This document shows, piece after piece, positions 25,791-34,815 of a DNA stretch of 64,000 bases. The notes beneath the pieces were generated by a model. That model saw nothing but the letters and a program-made list of their open reading frames with translations. It was not told where the DNA came from and searched no databases. The translations under genes and the position numbers were made by a program. The DNA is from Azospirillum sp. B4 (GTDB taxonomy: Bacteria; Pseudomonadota; Alphaproteobacteria; Azospirillales; Azospirillaceae), in contig NZ_BACU01000527.1 of NCBI RefSeq assembly GCF_000333275.1, forward strand, positions 104,398-168,397, given 5' to 3'. How positions within the stretch are numbered: the stretch's first letter is position 1; each line of letters starts with the position of its first letter.

Positions 25791-25821
25791 CAGCGGCATG
25801 AGGGTGACCCTCATGCCGCTG
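25791..25821. repeat. 31-bp perfect palindrome after the CoA-transferase gene
   Basis: Arms CAGCGGCATGAGGG (25791-25804) and CCCTCATGCCGCTG (25808-25821) around TGA. It lies ten bases past the CoA-transferase stop. Shares its outer ten bases with the palindrome at 21448-21478. Probably a transcription end or repeat element; no U-run. Confidence 0.6.
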
Positions 25822-25831
25822 GTGTCTGGCA

Positions 25832-27352
25832 TCAGGCGGAAAGCGCCGCCTGCGCCGCCGGGGTGGCCAGCATGCTGCCGGTTTCCCGCGCGCGGATGTG
25901 CCAGCTGAACGCCTCCTCCAGCACATGCGGGGTCTGGCCGCCGCGCGCCACCGCCCGGCGCACATAGTCCGCCATCTGCGGGCGATAGCTGGGGTGCAGG
26001 CAGTTCTCCATGATCACCTGGGCGCGTTCCCGGGGGGCCAGGCCGCGTAGGTCGGCCAGGCCGCGCTCGGTGACGATCACGTCCACGTCATGCTCGGTAT
26101 GGTCCACGTGGGTGACCATGGGCACGATGCTGGAGATGCGGCCGTCCTTGGCCAGCGACTTGGTGACGAACACCGACAGCTGGGCGTTGCGGGCGAAGTC
26201 GCCCGACCCGCCGATGCCGTTCATCATGTGGGTGCCGTTGACGTGGGTGGAGTTCACGTTGCCGTAGATGTCGCACTCGATGGCGGTGTTGATGGCGATC
26301 AGGCCCAGGCGGCGCACCACCTCCGGATGGTTGCTGACTTCCTGCGGGCGCAGGATGACGCGGTCGCGATACGCGGCGATGTTGGGCATGACGCGGGCCA
26401 TCACCGGCGCCGTCAGCACGATGGACGAGGCCGAGGCGAAGGCCAGCTTGCCGGCGCCGAACAGGTCGAACGTGCTGTCCTGCAGCACCTCGCTGTACAG
26501 CTCCAGGTCGGTGAAGGGGCTGTCCTTCAGGCCGGACAGCACGGCGTTGGCGATGGCGCCGATGCCGGCCTGCAGGGGCGGCAGGTGGCGGGGCAGGCGG
26601 CCGGCCAGCACCTCCTTCTCCAGGAAGGTGATCAGGTGGCGGGAGATGGCCTGCGTGTCCGCGTCCGGCGCCTGCAGGGTGGTGGCGCTGTCGGGCTGGT
26701 TGGTCAGCACGATGGCCACGATCTTGTCCGGATCCACCGGAATGGCGGTGGCGCCGATACGGTCGGACGCGCTGGTCAGGCCGATGGGCTCACGCGCCGG
26801 GCGGCGCTTGGGAATGTAGATGTCGTGCAGGCCCTCCAACGCCGCCGGCTGGGCCAGGTTCAGCTCCACGATCACCTTGTCGGCCAGGATGGCGAAGCTG
26901 GCGGAATTGCCCACGCTGGTGGTGGGGACGATGGCGCCGGTCTCGGTGATGGCCGTCGCCTCGATGATGGCGCAGTCCAGGTGCCCCAGCGCGCCGGAGC
27001 GCAACTGCTCCACCATCTCCGACAGGTGCTGGTCGATGAACATGACCTCGCCCCGGTTGATGGCGGCGCGCAGGCGGGCGTCCGCCTGGAAAGGCAGGCG
27101 GCGCTTCAGCATGCCGGCGTCGGCCAGCATGCCGTCCAGGTCGTTGCCCAGGGAGGCGCCGGTCAGCAGGTTGATGTGCAGGGGCTCGGCCTTGCCCCGG
27201 GCGATCAGGGCCAGCGGCACCGCCTTGGCGTCGCCGGCCCGGGTGAAGCCGCTCATGCCCACGGTCATGCCGTCCTGGATCAGGCTGGCCGCCTGGTCCG
27301 CGCTCATCACGCGGTCGTGCAGGCCGCTCAGGCGAATTCGCTCTCTAACCAT
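25832..27352 (-). CDS. Acetyl-CoA hydrolase/succinyl-CoA:acetate CoA-transferase family protein
   Basis: 506 residues, the usual length of the Cat1/AarC class I CoA-transferases, which move CoA between succinate and acetate or related acids. Two Rossmann-like CoA-transferase domains are seen. The N-terminal half has GMTVGMSGFTRAGDAKAVP. The second half has the probable catalytic glutamate in LELYSEVLQDS, and the C-terminal CoA-binding block runs through GNVNSTHVNGTHMMNGIGG and GSGDFARNAQLSVFVTKS. ATG 27352 is chosen; an open frame to 27481 reads promoter DNA. Single-gene unit, with a possible operator at 27499-27521. Confidence 0.88.
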   Translation of the reverse strand: MVRERIRLSGLHDRVMSADQAASLIQDGMTVGMSGFTRAGDAKAVPLALIARGKAEPLHINLLTGASLGNDLDGMLADAGMLKRRLPFQADARLRAAINRGEVMFIDQHLSEMVEQLRSGALGHLDCAIIEATAITETGAIVPTTSVGNSASFAILADKVIVELNLAQPAALEGLHDIYIPKRRPAREPIGLTSASDRIGATAIPVDPDKIVAIVLTNQPDSATTLQAPDADTQAISRHLITFLEKEVLAGRLPRHLPPLQAGIGAIANAVLSGLKDSPFTDLELYSEVLQDSTFDLFGAGKLAFASASSIVLTAPVMARVMPNIAAYRDRVILRPQEVSNHPEVVRRLGLIAINTAIECDIYGNVNSTHVNGTHMMNGIGGSGDFARNAQLSVFVTKSLAKDGRISSIVPMVTHVDHTEHDVDVIVTERGLADLRGLAPRERAQVIMENCLHPSYRPQMADYVRRAVARGGQTPHVLEEAFSWHIRARETGSMLATPAAQAALSA

Positions 27353-27498
27353 GTTCTTGTCCGTTGTTCGGCCCCTCTCCCTGGGGGTGGCCCCAGGACG
27401 CGTCAACGGCCCCTTGGTCGTTGCGGCCCCTTCCGGGTGCGGGCACCGAATATTTGGGGGCCTGCGCCGCTCGCCCTCCAATAGTTTCTGAGGGGGGT

Positions 27499-27521
27499 GA
27501 CGATCACGGATACTGATCGTC
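27499..27521. promoter_or_regulatory. Inverted repeat in a divergent promoter region
   Basis: Arms GACGATCA (27499-27506) and TGATCGTC (27514-27521), seven-base spacer, between the CoA-transferase and the 27684 gene. The size fits a dimeric regulator site. The regulator is unknown. Confidence 0.4.
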
Positions 27522-27683
27522 GGCGCGGTGCCGAGTCATATGAAAAAGATATCGAATTCGCAGCATCGATATATTAGACGCACCGCAAAAACTGGGCGCA
27601 TAGTTCGTCTCACCAACGACCGCGCCGACTGAAGGCGTTGTACCTCACAGGACGCGGCCCGGTTGATTGATGGAGATGTTGTG

Positions 27684-28043
27684 ATGTTCGCGTCGCTGAA
27701 GAATTCCGCCCGGTCGGTCGCTGTCGCCGCCGCCGCCCTGTCCGCCCTGGCCGTCGCGGCCCCCCTGTCGGCCTGTGCCGCCTCGGCGCCCGAGGTGGTG
27801 GTGACCCCCGCCATCCACCAGGCCTGTGAGGCGATGGGCCTGCACCCGGCCAACGCCGACTTCGCCGCCTGCACCGCCGTCCTGATCCACGCGAAGGGTG
27901 AGCATGGGCAGGTTGCGCCCCAGGTCGGCCGTGAACAGCAGGCGTGCGCCCTGGCCGGCGTCTCGCCCGGCTCCTCGGAGTTCATGTCCTGCGTCAACAA
28001 TCTGGACGCTGCGATGACGGCCCAGACCCTGTCGACCAACTGA
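27684..28043 (+). CDS. Small secreted protein with two Cys-rich repeats
   Basis: 119 residues. A signal peptide (MFASLKNSARSVAVAAAALS...) ends near LSACAASA, so it may be lipidated at that Cys. The mature part has two copies of one motif: CEAMGLHPANADFAACTAVL and CALAGVSPGSSEFMSCVNNL. Each is C-x3/4-G-x-x-P-x4/5-F-x-x-C-x-x-x-L, with one intra-repeat disulfide likely. I know similar small periplasmic proteins in alphaproteobacteria but no function. ATG 27684 follows GGAG at seven bases; the upstream TTG at 27663 does not. Confidence 0.65.
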   Translation: MFASLKNSARSVAVAAAALSALAVAAPLSACAASAPEVVVTPAIHQACEAMGLHPANADFAACTAVLIHAKGEHGQVAPQVGREQQACALAGVSPGSSEFMSCVNNLDAAMTAQTLSTN

Positions 28044-28174
28044 TGACGGGTTACCCCGTTCAGGGGTGGGGGGATCCAGGCGGTTGATCCGGTTCCGCCT
28101 CCCTCCACCCCCGTTCGTGGTGGTGTCCGCCGGCCCCCCTCCCATCGGGCCGCCGGGTGCCGCCACGCAAGAGG

Positions 28175-28228
28175 AAAAGGACGTGGCCAAGGGGGTGTAG
28201 ACCCGCGGGGCCGCGTCCTTTTCTTTTC
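28175..28228 (+). terminator. Intrinsic terminator after the Cys-repeat gene
   Basis: Stem AAAAGGACG-GGCC paired with GGCC-CGTCCTTTT (one bulged or mismatched base), followed by CTTTTCC. It lies 130 bp after the stop and just before the efflux operon. Confidence 0.65.
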
Positions 28229-28254
28229 CAGGCTTCCAATCGAGGTTCTTCCCC

Positions 28255-28446
28255 GTGATCGCCGAACTGGACGTCGCCGGCATCTTCATGGCCCCCATCG
28301 TCGGCTATGGCATCGCAGCGCTGGCCCTGTTCCTGGCCTTGCGCGGTTTGCTGGGGGCCTTCGGCTTCTGGCGCGCGGTCTGGCATCCCGCCTTGTTCGA
28401 GGCGGCCCTGTTCTCGGCCTTGCTGTCCGGTCTGGTGCTGCTGTGA
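28255..28446 (+). CDS. DUF1656 (AaeX-like) small membrane protein of an efflux system
   Basis: 63 residues, GTG start with GAGG eight bases upstream. Begins with the amphipathic I-A-E-L-D-V-A-G-I-F segment typical of DUF1656, then two hydrophobic helices (around 15-33 and 45-62) joined by GAFGFWRAVWHPALFEAAL. These tiny proteins accompany AaeAB-type exporters of aromatic carboxylic acids. Its TGA overlaps the GTG of the next gene. Confidence 0.85.
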   Translation: MIAELDVAGIFMAPIVGYGIAALALFLALRGLLGAFGFWRAVWHPALFEAALFSALLSGLVLL

Positions 28447-29378
28447 ACCCCCGTTGGCTCAACGCCGGGCGCGCCCTGGGCCGGGGCGCGGCCACCCTGG
28501 CCATGGTGGCGCTGGCCATCCTGCTGATCGGCGCCTTGTGGCAGCGCTACATGCTGGCCCCCTGGACCCGTGACGGCCGCGTCCGGGCGGAGGTGGTGGA
28601 CGTGGCGCCAGAGGTGCCGGGCACCATCGTCGACATCCCCGTCCATGACAACCAACTGGTGCGCAAGGGCGACGTGCTGTTCGTCATCGATCCTGTCCGC
28701 TTCCGTATCGCCCAGGCGCAAGCGCGCGCCGCGCTGGCCGCCGCCCGGGATGACCAGGCGCTGAAGCGCAGCGACGCCCAGCGCCGGCAGGGCCTGGCCG
28801 GCGTGGTGTCGGACGCGGAGCAGGAGCGGTTCCGCAGCACCGCCAACGTGGCCGGCGCCCAGCTGGACGCGGCGGCGGCGGCCTTGGACCTGGCCAACCT
28901 GAACCTGGAGCGGTCGGTCATCCGCTCCCCCGTCAACGGCTATGTCACCAACCTGCGCCTGCGGGTGGGTGACTACGCCACCGTGGGTCAGCCCCGGGTG
29001 GCGGTCATCGACACCGACAGCTTCTGGGTCTCCGGCTATTTCGAGGAGACCAAGCTGGCCCGCATCCATGAGGGCGACCCCGCCCGCATCAAGCTGATGG
29101 GCTACGCCAACCCGCTGGCCGGCCATGTCGAAACCCTGGCCCGCGGCATCAATGACCGCAACAGCGCCCCCAACGCCTATGGCCTGCAGGACGTGAACCC
29201 CGTCTTCACGTGGGTGCGGCTGGCCCAGCGCATTCCCGTGCGCGTGGCCATCGACACCGTGCCGCCGGGCATCGTGCTGGCCGCCGGCATGACCTGCACC
29301 GTCTCGGTGGGGGAGGAAGCCGGGCGGCCCCAGGGCCTGGTGGGCCGCGTGCTCGCCCGGCTGGAATCGAGGATCTGA
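28443..29378 (+). CDS. HlyD/AaeA-family periplasmic adaptor of an efflux pump
   Basis: 311 residues; GTG start overlaps the DUF1656 stop by four bases. One N-terminal membrane anchor (around 15-35), a biotinyl-lipoyl-like half (VRAEVVDVAPEVPGTIVDIP), a short alpha-helical hairpin (residues about 85-150), the second lipoyl half (RSPVNGYVTNLRLRVGDYAT) and beta-barrel segments. This is the membrane-fusion protein linking an inner-membrane FUSC pump to the outer-membrane channel. The pump gene is not next to it but at 32827-34815. Confidence 0.9.
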   Translation: MNPRWLNAGRALGRGAATLAMVALAILLIGALWQRYMLAPWTRDGRVRAEVVDVAPEVPGTIVDIPVHDNQLVRKGDVLFVIDPVRFRIAQAQARAALAAARDDQALKRSDAQRRQGLAGVVSDAEQERFRSTANVAGAQLDAAAAALDLANLNLERSVIRSPVNGYVTNLRLRVGDYATVGQPRVAVIDTDSFWVSGYFEETKLARIHEGDPARIKLMGYANPLAGHVETLARGINDRNSAPNAYGLQDVNPVFTWVRLAQRIPVRVAIDTVPPGIVLAAGMTCTVSVGEEAGRPQGLVGRVLARLESRI

Positions 29379-29381
29379 ACC

Positions 29382-30800
29382 ATGATCCGCCGCAAAGTCC
29401 TGGCGGCGCTGCTGTTGGGCGCCACGCTGTCCGCCTGCACCGTCGTCGGGCCCGACTACAAACCGGTGCCCCTGGACGACCTGCCCAAGGGCTGGACGGA
29501 GGCGCTACCACCCGCCGCCGGGGTGGACACGATGCGGGCCTGGTGGGACAGCTTCCAGGATCCGACGCTCAGCCGCCTGGTCAACGCCGCCATCGCCGAT
29601 AACGAGGATCTGAAGATCGCCCGCCAGCGCCTGGTCCAGGCGCGCGCCGCCCGGGTCGTCGCCAAGTCCGCCGACCTGCCGGATGTGCGGCTGGGGATTG
29701 ATCCGGCCTTGCAACGATCTAGCGAGAGTGTGGATTGGCCGGCCGGCATCGGCAGTTACCACACTTGGCAGGCCGAACTGGACGCCACCTGGGAGATCGA
29801 CGTCTTCGGCGGCACCAAGCGGGCGGTGGAGGCGGCCGACGCCGACATCGCCGCGACGGAGGAGGGACGGCGCGCCCTGCTGGTCAGCCTGCTGGCGGAG
29901 GTCGCGACCGACTATGCCCGCCTGCGCGCGGCGCAGCTGCGTCTGGCCATCGCCCAGCGCAACATCGCCGTGGCGGCCCAGGCGCTGGATCTGGCGCAAC
30001 GCGCCTACCAGCGCGGCTTGGGCACGGTGCTGGAGATCAGCCAGGCCAAGGCGCAGCTGGAGACGGTGCGGGCCGCCACCCCGCCGCTGGAGGCCACGGT
30101 GGCGCGCATGAGCCATGCCATCGCCATCCTGCTGGGCCGCTATCCCGGCGAGCTGGAGGCGGAGCTGTCACAGCCCGCCCCGCCGCTGTCCGTGCCGGCC
30201 AGCCTGCCGGTGTCCCTGCCGTCGGAGGTGGTGGCCAACCGGCCGGACATCCGCCGGGCCGATCGCCGCTACGCCGCCGCCAACGCCCGCATCGGCGTGG
30301 CCACGGCCGCCAGCCTGCCCCACTTCGCCATTCCGCTGACCCTGATGCCCCAGGCGGCGGACCTGGGCAAACTGTTCAGCCTGGCCAGCCTGACCTACTC
30401 CCTGGGCGCCCAGGTGGCCGGCCCCGTCTACAACGGCGGCCGCGACGACGCCCGCGTCGCCATGGCCACGGCGGAGGCCGAGGCCGCGCGCATCACCTAC
30501 GAGCGCACGGTGAAGGAGGCGCTGCGCGATGTGGAGGACGCGCTGGTGGGCTATCAGACGGAGACGCGGCGCCAGCAGACCCTGGCCGCCGCCCGCGACG
30601 ACGCGGCCCTGGCCCTGGCCCATGCCACCCGGCTCTACGGCGCCGGCCTGACCGACTTCCTCAAGGTGCTGGACAGCGAACGCCAGGCCTACCAGGCGGG
30701 GGACCGCGAGGCCGAGAGCCGCCTGGCGCGGGTGGAGCATGTCATCACGCTGTACAAGGCCCTGGGCGGCGGCTGGCAGGGGATAGACTTGGATGAGTGA
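29382..30800 (+). CDS. NodT-family outer-membrane efflux lipoprotein
   Basis: 472 residues, TolC-like outer-membrane factor. The lipobox is LSAC (Cys19) followed by TVVGPDYKPVPL, the usual NodT start. Two repeats of the long helical barrel are seen, the second with PSEVVANRPDIRRADRRYAAANARIGVATAA and AGPVYNGGRDDARV. It starts four bases after the adaptor gene stop and completes the adaptor-channel pair. Copy B of the dispersed repeat follows it. Confidence 0.92.
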   Translation: MIRRKVLAALLLGATLSACTVVGPDYKPVPLDDLPKGWTEALPPAAGVDTMRAWWDSFQDPTLSRLVNAAIADNEDLKIARQRLVQARAARVVAKSADLPDVRLGIDPALQRSSESVDWPAGIGSYHTWQAELDATWEIDVFGGTKRAVEAADADIAATEEGRRALLVSLLAEVATDYARLRAAQLRLAIAQRNIAVAAQALDLAQRAYQRGLGTVLEISQAKAQLETVRAATPPLEATVARMSHAIAILLGRYPGELEAELSQPAPPLSVPASLPVSLPSEVVANRPDIRRADRRYAAANARIGVATAASLPHFAIPLTLMPQAADLGKLFSLASLTYSLGAQVAGPVYNGGRDDARVAMATAEAEAARITYERTVKEALRDVEDALVGYQTETRRQQTLAAARDDAALALAHATRLYGAGLTDFLKVLDSERQAYQAGDREAESRLARVEHVITLYKALGGGWQGIDLDE

Positions 30801-30804
30801 TACG

Positions 30805-30905
30805 TCCCTCAAGCGCCGGGCGCCGCCATCCGGCGGCTAGGCTTCCTCAGTTTCCAGTCCACTTCGTTCCCCGGAAACTTCCGGCGGCCGCAGTCGCGTC
30901 CTACG
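30805..30905. repeat. Dispersed intergenic repeat, copy B
   Basis: About 100 bp between converging genes. Begins TCCCTCAAGCGCCGGG, then hairpin GCCGCCATCCGGCGGC, then TTTCCAGTCC...CCCCGGAAACTTCCGGCGG, ending near GTCGCGTCCTA. Alignable with 2295-2396 and 39497-39570. Confidence 0.75.
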
Positions 30906-30935
30906 GCGACATGAGTCAAAGTCTCACGTCATCGG

Positions 30936-31832
30936 TCATACCTCCGCCGCCTTCGCGGCCAGCGCCACGAAGGCGCGCACCGCCGGGGCCGGGTCGTCCT
31001 CGCGGTGGGCCAACGCCAGTTCATATCGGGCGTCGCCATCGGCCAGGGGGCGGTAGGCCACGCCGGCCACCGTCAGCCAGGTGGTGGTCGCCGGCACCAG
31101 GGAGATGCCGAGGCCGGCCGCCACCAGGCGGATGGTCAGCGCCACCTGCGGCACCGCCTGCACGACATGCGGGCTGAAACCATGGCGGCGGCACAGGTCG
31201 TCAATCTGGCTGCGCAGCTCCGCCCCGCTGGTCGGGTGGTGCAGCACCATGGGTTCCGTCGCCAGGCGGGCAACGGGTATGGCATCCAATGCCGCCAGAG
31301 GGTGGTCGGCCGCCAGCGCCACCACCAGCCCCTCCGGCGCCAGGGGCAGCACGGCGACGCGCGGGGGCAGGCTCAAGGGCGGCAGGCGGATGAAGCCCAG
31401 ATCCAGCGTGCCGGTGGAAATCGCCGCCAGTTGCGACCCCACCGCCATCTCCGTCAACGCCAGTTCCACGCCGGGATGGCCGGCCCGGAAGTCGCGGAGC
31501 AGCGTCGGCATCAGGTCGCCCAGGCCGGCGGACCCGACATAGCCGATCTCCAGCCGCCCGACCTCCCCCCGCCCGGCCAGGCGGCCGATGGCCTCCGTCC
31601 GGGCCGCCTGCTCCAGGGTCTTGCGCGCTTCCGCCAGCACCAGGACGCCGGCGTCGGTCAGGCTGATGCGGCCCCGGGCGCGGTTCAGCAGGGGTGTGCC
31701 GATCTGGCGCTCCAGCGACTGGATTTGCTGGGTCAGGGCCGGCTGCACGATGTGCAACCGTTCCGCCGCCCGGCCGAAATGCAGCTCTTCCGCCAACAGG
31801 ACGAAGGACCGCAGCAGCTTCAGTTCCAGCAT
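30936..31832 (-). CDS. LysR-family transcriptional regulator
   Basis: 298 residues. Winged HTH at residues 1-60 (LLRSFVLLAEELHFGRAAER, then QPALTQQIQSLERQIG), then a LysR substrate-binding domain. ATG 31832 matches the family's usual start; the frame is open to 31904 but that overlaps the upstream gene. It follows a second LysR gene by 13 bp on the same strand. The pair sits between the efflux operon and its displaced FUSC gene and may regulate efflux of an aromatic acid. Confidence 0.9.
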   Translation of the reverse strand: MLELKLLRSFVLLAEELHFGRAAERLHIVQPALTQQIQSLERQIGTPLLNRARGRISLTDAGVLVLAEARKTLEQAARTEAIGRLAGRGEVGRLEIGYVGSAGLGDLMPTLLRDFRAGHPGVELALTEMAVGSQLAAISTGTLDLGFIRLPPLSLPPRVAVLPLAPEGLVVALAADHPLAALDAIPVARLATEPMVLHHPTSGAELRSQIDDLCRRHGFSPHVVQAVPQVALTIRLVAAGLGISLVPATTTWLTVAGVAYRPLADGDARYELALAHREDDPAPAVRAFVALAAKAAEV

Positions 31833-31845
31833 CGCGGGCTCTCCT

Positions 31846-32739
31846 TCACGCGGTGGCGGCGGCGCGGCGCGCCTGGGCCACCAGGTTGCGCACGGCCGCC
31901 GCACCCTCGGCGGCGCGATAGACCAGGACGATGGGCGCCTTGTCGTAGCCGCCCGTCAGATCCAGCAGGCGCACGTTTTCCAGGCGCATGGTCCGCAGGC
32001 TGTCCGGCGCCACGGCGACGCCCAGGCCGGCGCCCACCAGGTTCAGCAGGGGCGGGAAGGCCGGCACCTCCTGCACGATGCGGGGGCTGAACCCGGCCTC
32101 ACGGCAGGCGGCGATGATGATGTCGTGGACGTTGGGGCCGGCGGTGCGGGAGATCATCAGGAAATCCTCATCCGCCAGGTCGGCCAGGTCGATGGCGTCC
32201 CGCTCCGCCAGAGGGTGGCCGGCGGGCAGGGCGGCCATCAGCTTCTCCTCCACCACGGTGTAGGAGCTGAGGCCCGGGATCTCCGCCGTGCGGCCGCGCA
32301 GCAGGGCCACGTCCAGGGTGTTGTCGCGCACCGCGTCGGTCAGCTGGCCGAAATCGTTCATCTCCAGCGTCAGCTGCACACCCGGGTTCCTGGCGCGGTA
32401 GTCGCGGATCAGCCGGGCGATCCAGGGGTGGGCCGTGACCGACATGCTGAGGCCCAGGCGCAGGCGCCCCTTCTCCCCCCGCGCCACCTGCCGGGCGTTG
32501 GCCAGGGCCCGGTCGATCTGCGCCAGGATGGCCCGGGCGTCCTCCAGGAACGACGCGCCCACCGCTGTCAGCTCCACCCCGCGCGACAGGCGATGAAACA
32601 GGGGGCTGCCGATTTCCCGCTCCAGCTGTTGGATCTGCTGGCTCAGCGGCGGCTGGCGGATGCCCAGCCTCTCTGCGGCGCGGGTGAAGTGCAGCTCCTC
32701 CGCGACGGCGGTGAAGTAGCGCAGGTGGCGGATGTCCAC
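31846..32739 (-). CDS. LysR-family transcriptional regulator, divergent from the FUSC pump
   Basis: 297 residues. HTH part VDIRHLRYFTAVAEELHFTR, then GIRQPPLSQQIQQLEREIG, followed by the effector domain (LGLSMSVTAHP...). I use the GTG at 32739 because AGGATC lies eight bases before it and the protein then starts like its family (MDIRHLRYF); the ATG at 32784 has no ribosome site. Only 87 bp separate it from the divergent FUSC gene, the classic layout for a LysR controlling its neighbour. Confidence 0.88.
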   Translation of the reverse strand: MDIRHLRYFTAVAEELHFTRAAERLGIRQPPLSQQIQQLEREIGSPLFHRLSRGVELTAVGASFLEDARAILAQIDRALANARQVARGEKGRLRLGLSMSVTAHPWIARLIRDYRARNPGVQLTLEMNDFGQLTDAVRDNTLDVALLRGRTAEIPGLSSYTVVEEKLMAALPAGHPLAERDAIDLADLADEDFLMISRTAGPNVHDIIIAACREAGFSPRIVQEVPAFPPLLNLVGAGLGVAVAPDSLRTMRLENVRLLDLTGGYDKAPIVLVYRAAEGAAAVRNLVAQARRAAATA

Positions 32740-32826
32740 AGGGATGATCCTGTCTGTTCTGGATATCGAAAATCGCTCAGCCATATATTGGACCGTAGGC
32801 GGGGCCCGGGTGCATCCTGATAATCG

Positions 32827-34815
32827 ATGAACTGGCTGGCGTTCCGCTCATGGGTGGGCCGCCACCCCCGGCCCCTGGTTTCCCCCTTGCCCTTTCCATC
32901 CCCATCCGGTGTCCTCGCCACCCTGTTCCCCAGCCGGGGCGCCATCGGCCATGCCGTGCGCACGACGCTCGCGGCCCTGCTGGCGCTCTATCTCGCTTAT
33001 GCCCTGCAGCTGGAAAGCCCGCAGACGGCGGCGGTGACGGTCATGATCGTCAGCCACCCCATGAGCGGCGCCGTCATCGCCAAGAGTGTGTGGCGCATCG
33101 TGGGCACGCTGGCGGGGGCGGTGGCGGCGCTGGCGCTGATGTCCGCCTTCGGTCAGTCGCCGGAGGCATTCCTGCTGCTCTATACCCTGTGGCTGGCGGG
33201 GTGTGTCGCGCTGGCCTCCCGCCTGCGGCGCTTCCGGTCCTACGCCGCCGTGCTGGCCGGCTACACCCTGGCACTGGTGGCGCTGGGCGCGGTGGACGAT
33301 CCCTTGCGCACCTTCGACATCGCCACCGCCCGTGTCGCCGCCATCGTGGTGGGCGTGCTGACCAAGATGACCGTGTCGGGCGTGCTGTGGCCGGTGACGG
33401 CGGCCCGGCGGCTGGACAGCCGGGTGGCCCGCGTCACTGCCGCCGTGGCCGCCGCCGTGGCGCGGGACATCGCCGGCCAGGGCGCGCCGGGACGCCATCG
33501 CGAGCTGCTGGCCGAATTGCAGGGCCTGGATGACCTGGCCACATACGCCGCCGTGGAATCGGCCGCCTTCCGCCGCCAGGCCGACGGCGCGCGGGTGGTC
33601 GCGGCCGCCTTGTTTGGCCTGCTGGGTCGGGCCGATGGCGCGCGCCGGGCGCTGGCCGTGCTGCCGGCCGCCACGGGACCCCTGCTGGCCTGTCTGGAGC
33701 CGCTGGGCGCCGGCGAGGCCACCGCCTTCCGCCGGGCGGCGGCCTCGGCCCGTCGCCGCCTGCGTGCCGCAGTCCGCCTGGCCCACCGGTCCGGCGACGC
33801 GGCGGCGCTGGCTGCGGCCCATCAGTTGGGGGAGGTGCTGGACCTGATTATACGGGTGGCGGTGGCGCGCGACCCTGCGCGGCGCCTGACCTTCACCCTG
33901 CCGGAGCCTGCGGATGGCCCCTGGGCCAGCGCCGCCATCGCCGCCCTGCGCACCCTGATCTCCGTGGGGCTGGCGGCGGGATTCTGGATCGCCACCGAAT
34001 GGCCGGCCGGCGCCACCATGGTCAGTTGGACCAGCGTCTTCGGCGCCCTGCTGGCCACCCGGTCCACCCCTGGCGCCGTCAGCCTCCAGGCCTTCCGCGC
34101 CGCCTTGTGGGCGGTGCTGCTGGGCCTGCCCGTCACCTTCCTGGTCCTGCCCGCCCTGTCGGAGTTCTGGGGCCTGGCGCTGGCCCTGGGGCCGGTCATC
34201 CTGCTGGCGGCCCTGATGTCGCAGCGGCCGGGGCGGGGGGATTTCGGCGCCTTCATGCCGCTGCTGTTCCTGACCCTGGTGGCGCCGACAAATCCCATGA
34301 CCTACGATCTGCAGGCCTACCTGAACGCCGCCGGCGCCATCCTGATGGCCACGGTGTGGATCGTGATCACGTACCGCCTGATCCTGCCGGTGGACGGGCG
34401 GGGGGAGGTGCGGCGCCTGCTGGCCAGCTTTTCCGCCAGCGTGCGCACCCTGGCGACGGGGGCGTCGCCGGTGCCGGAGGTGGCGGCCTGGGAATACCGC
34501 CATCACCATCGTCTGGCGCGCCTGGCCGCCTGGGGCATGGACGACGGCACGCTGACCACGGCGCGGGCGCGCATGGACGTGGGCCGGTCCATCATCGCCA
34601 TGCGCGCCCTCCTGCCAGGCCTGGCCGTCCAGGACCGGCGGCGGGGGGAGGTGGTGGTGCGCGCGCTGGGCCGGCTGATCGATGATCCGGCGCGCTTGTC
34701 CGTCTTCGCTGGGCGCGCCGGCCGCCGGCTGGAGGCCGCCGCCGCCGATACCGGGCGCGTCGGCTTGTTGGACCTGGCGGCTTGGTGCCGGCAACTGGGT
34801 GGAGTCTCGGCCTGA
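32827..34815 (+). CDS. FUSC-family (AaeB-like) inner-membrane exporter
   Basis: 662 residues, usual for the family. Two hydrophobic halves of about six helices each (residues about 38-170 and 355-520) frame a cytoplasmic helical region. The first half starts with GHAVRTTLAALLALYLAYAL and ESPQTAAVTVMIVSHP, typical of FUSC proteins. It should be the pump for the adaptor and channel at 28443-30800, and is normally encoded just before DUF1656; here it lies 2 kb away behind two LysR genes. Possible substrates are aromatic or other lipophilic acids. Confidence 0.88.
   Translation: MNWLAFRSWVGRHPRPLVSPLPFPSPSGVLATLFPSRGAIGHAVRTTLAALLALYLAYALQLESPQTAAVTVMIVSHPMSGAVIAKSVWRIVGTLAGAVAALALMSAFGQSPEAFLLLYTLWLAGCVALASRLRRFRSYAAVLAGYTLALVALGAVDDPLRTFDIATARVAAIVVGVLTKMTVSGVLWPVTAARRLDSRVARVTAAVAAAVARDIAGQGAPGRHRELLAELQGLDDLATYAAVESAAFRRQADGARVVAAALFGLLGRADGARRALAVLPAATGPLLACLEPLGAGEATAFRRAAASARRRLRAAVRLAHRSGDAAALAAAHQLGEVLDLIIRVAVARDPARRLTFTLPEPADGPWASAAIAALRTLISVGLAAGFWIATEWPAGATMVSWTSVFGALLATRSTPGAVSLQAFRAALWAVLLGLPVTFLVLPALSEFWGLALALGPVILLAALMSQRPGRGDFGAFMPLLFLTLVAPTNPMTYDLQAYLNAAGAILMATVWIVITYRLILPVDGRGEVRRLLASFSASVRTLATGASPVPEVAAWEYRHHHRLARLAAWGMDDGTLTTARARMDVGRSIIAMRALLPGLAVQDRRRGEVVVRALGRLIDDPARLSVFAGRAGRRLEAAAADTGRVGLLDLAAWCRQLGGVSA

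Noticed and set aside
25268..25801. 177-codon plus-strand frame
   Set aside because: Low-quality composition, no ribosome site and no domain; only a short part looks protein-like, and it is mentioned with the 25437 frame.
26090..27484. 464-codon plus-strand open frame
   Set aside because: Antisense to the CoA-transferase, whose motifs are clear.
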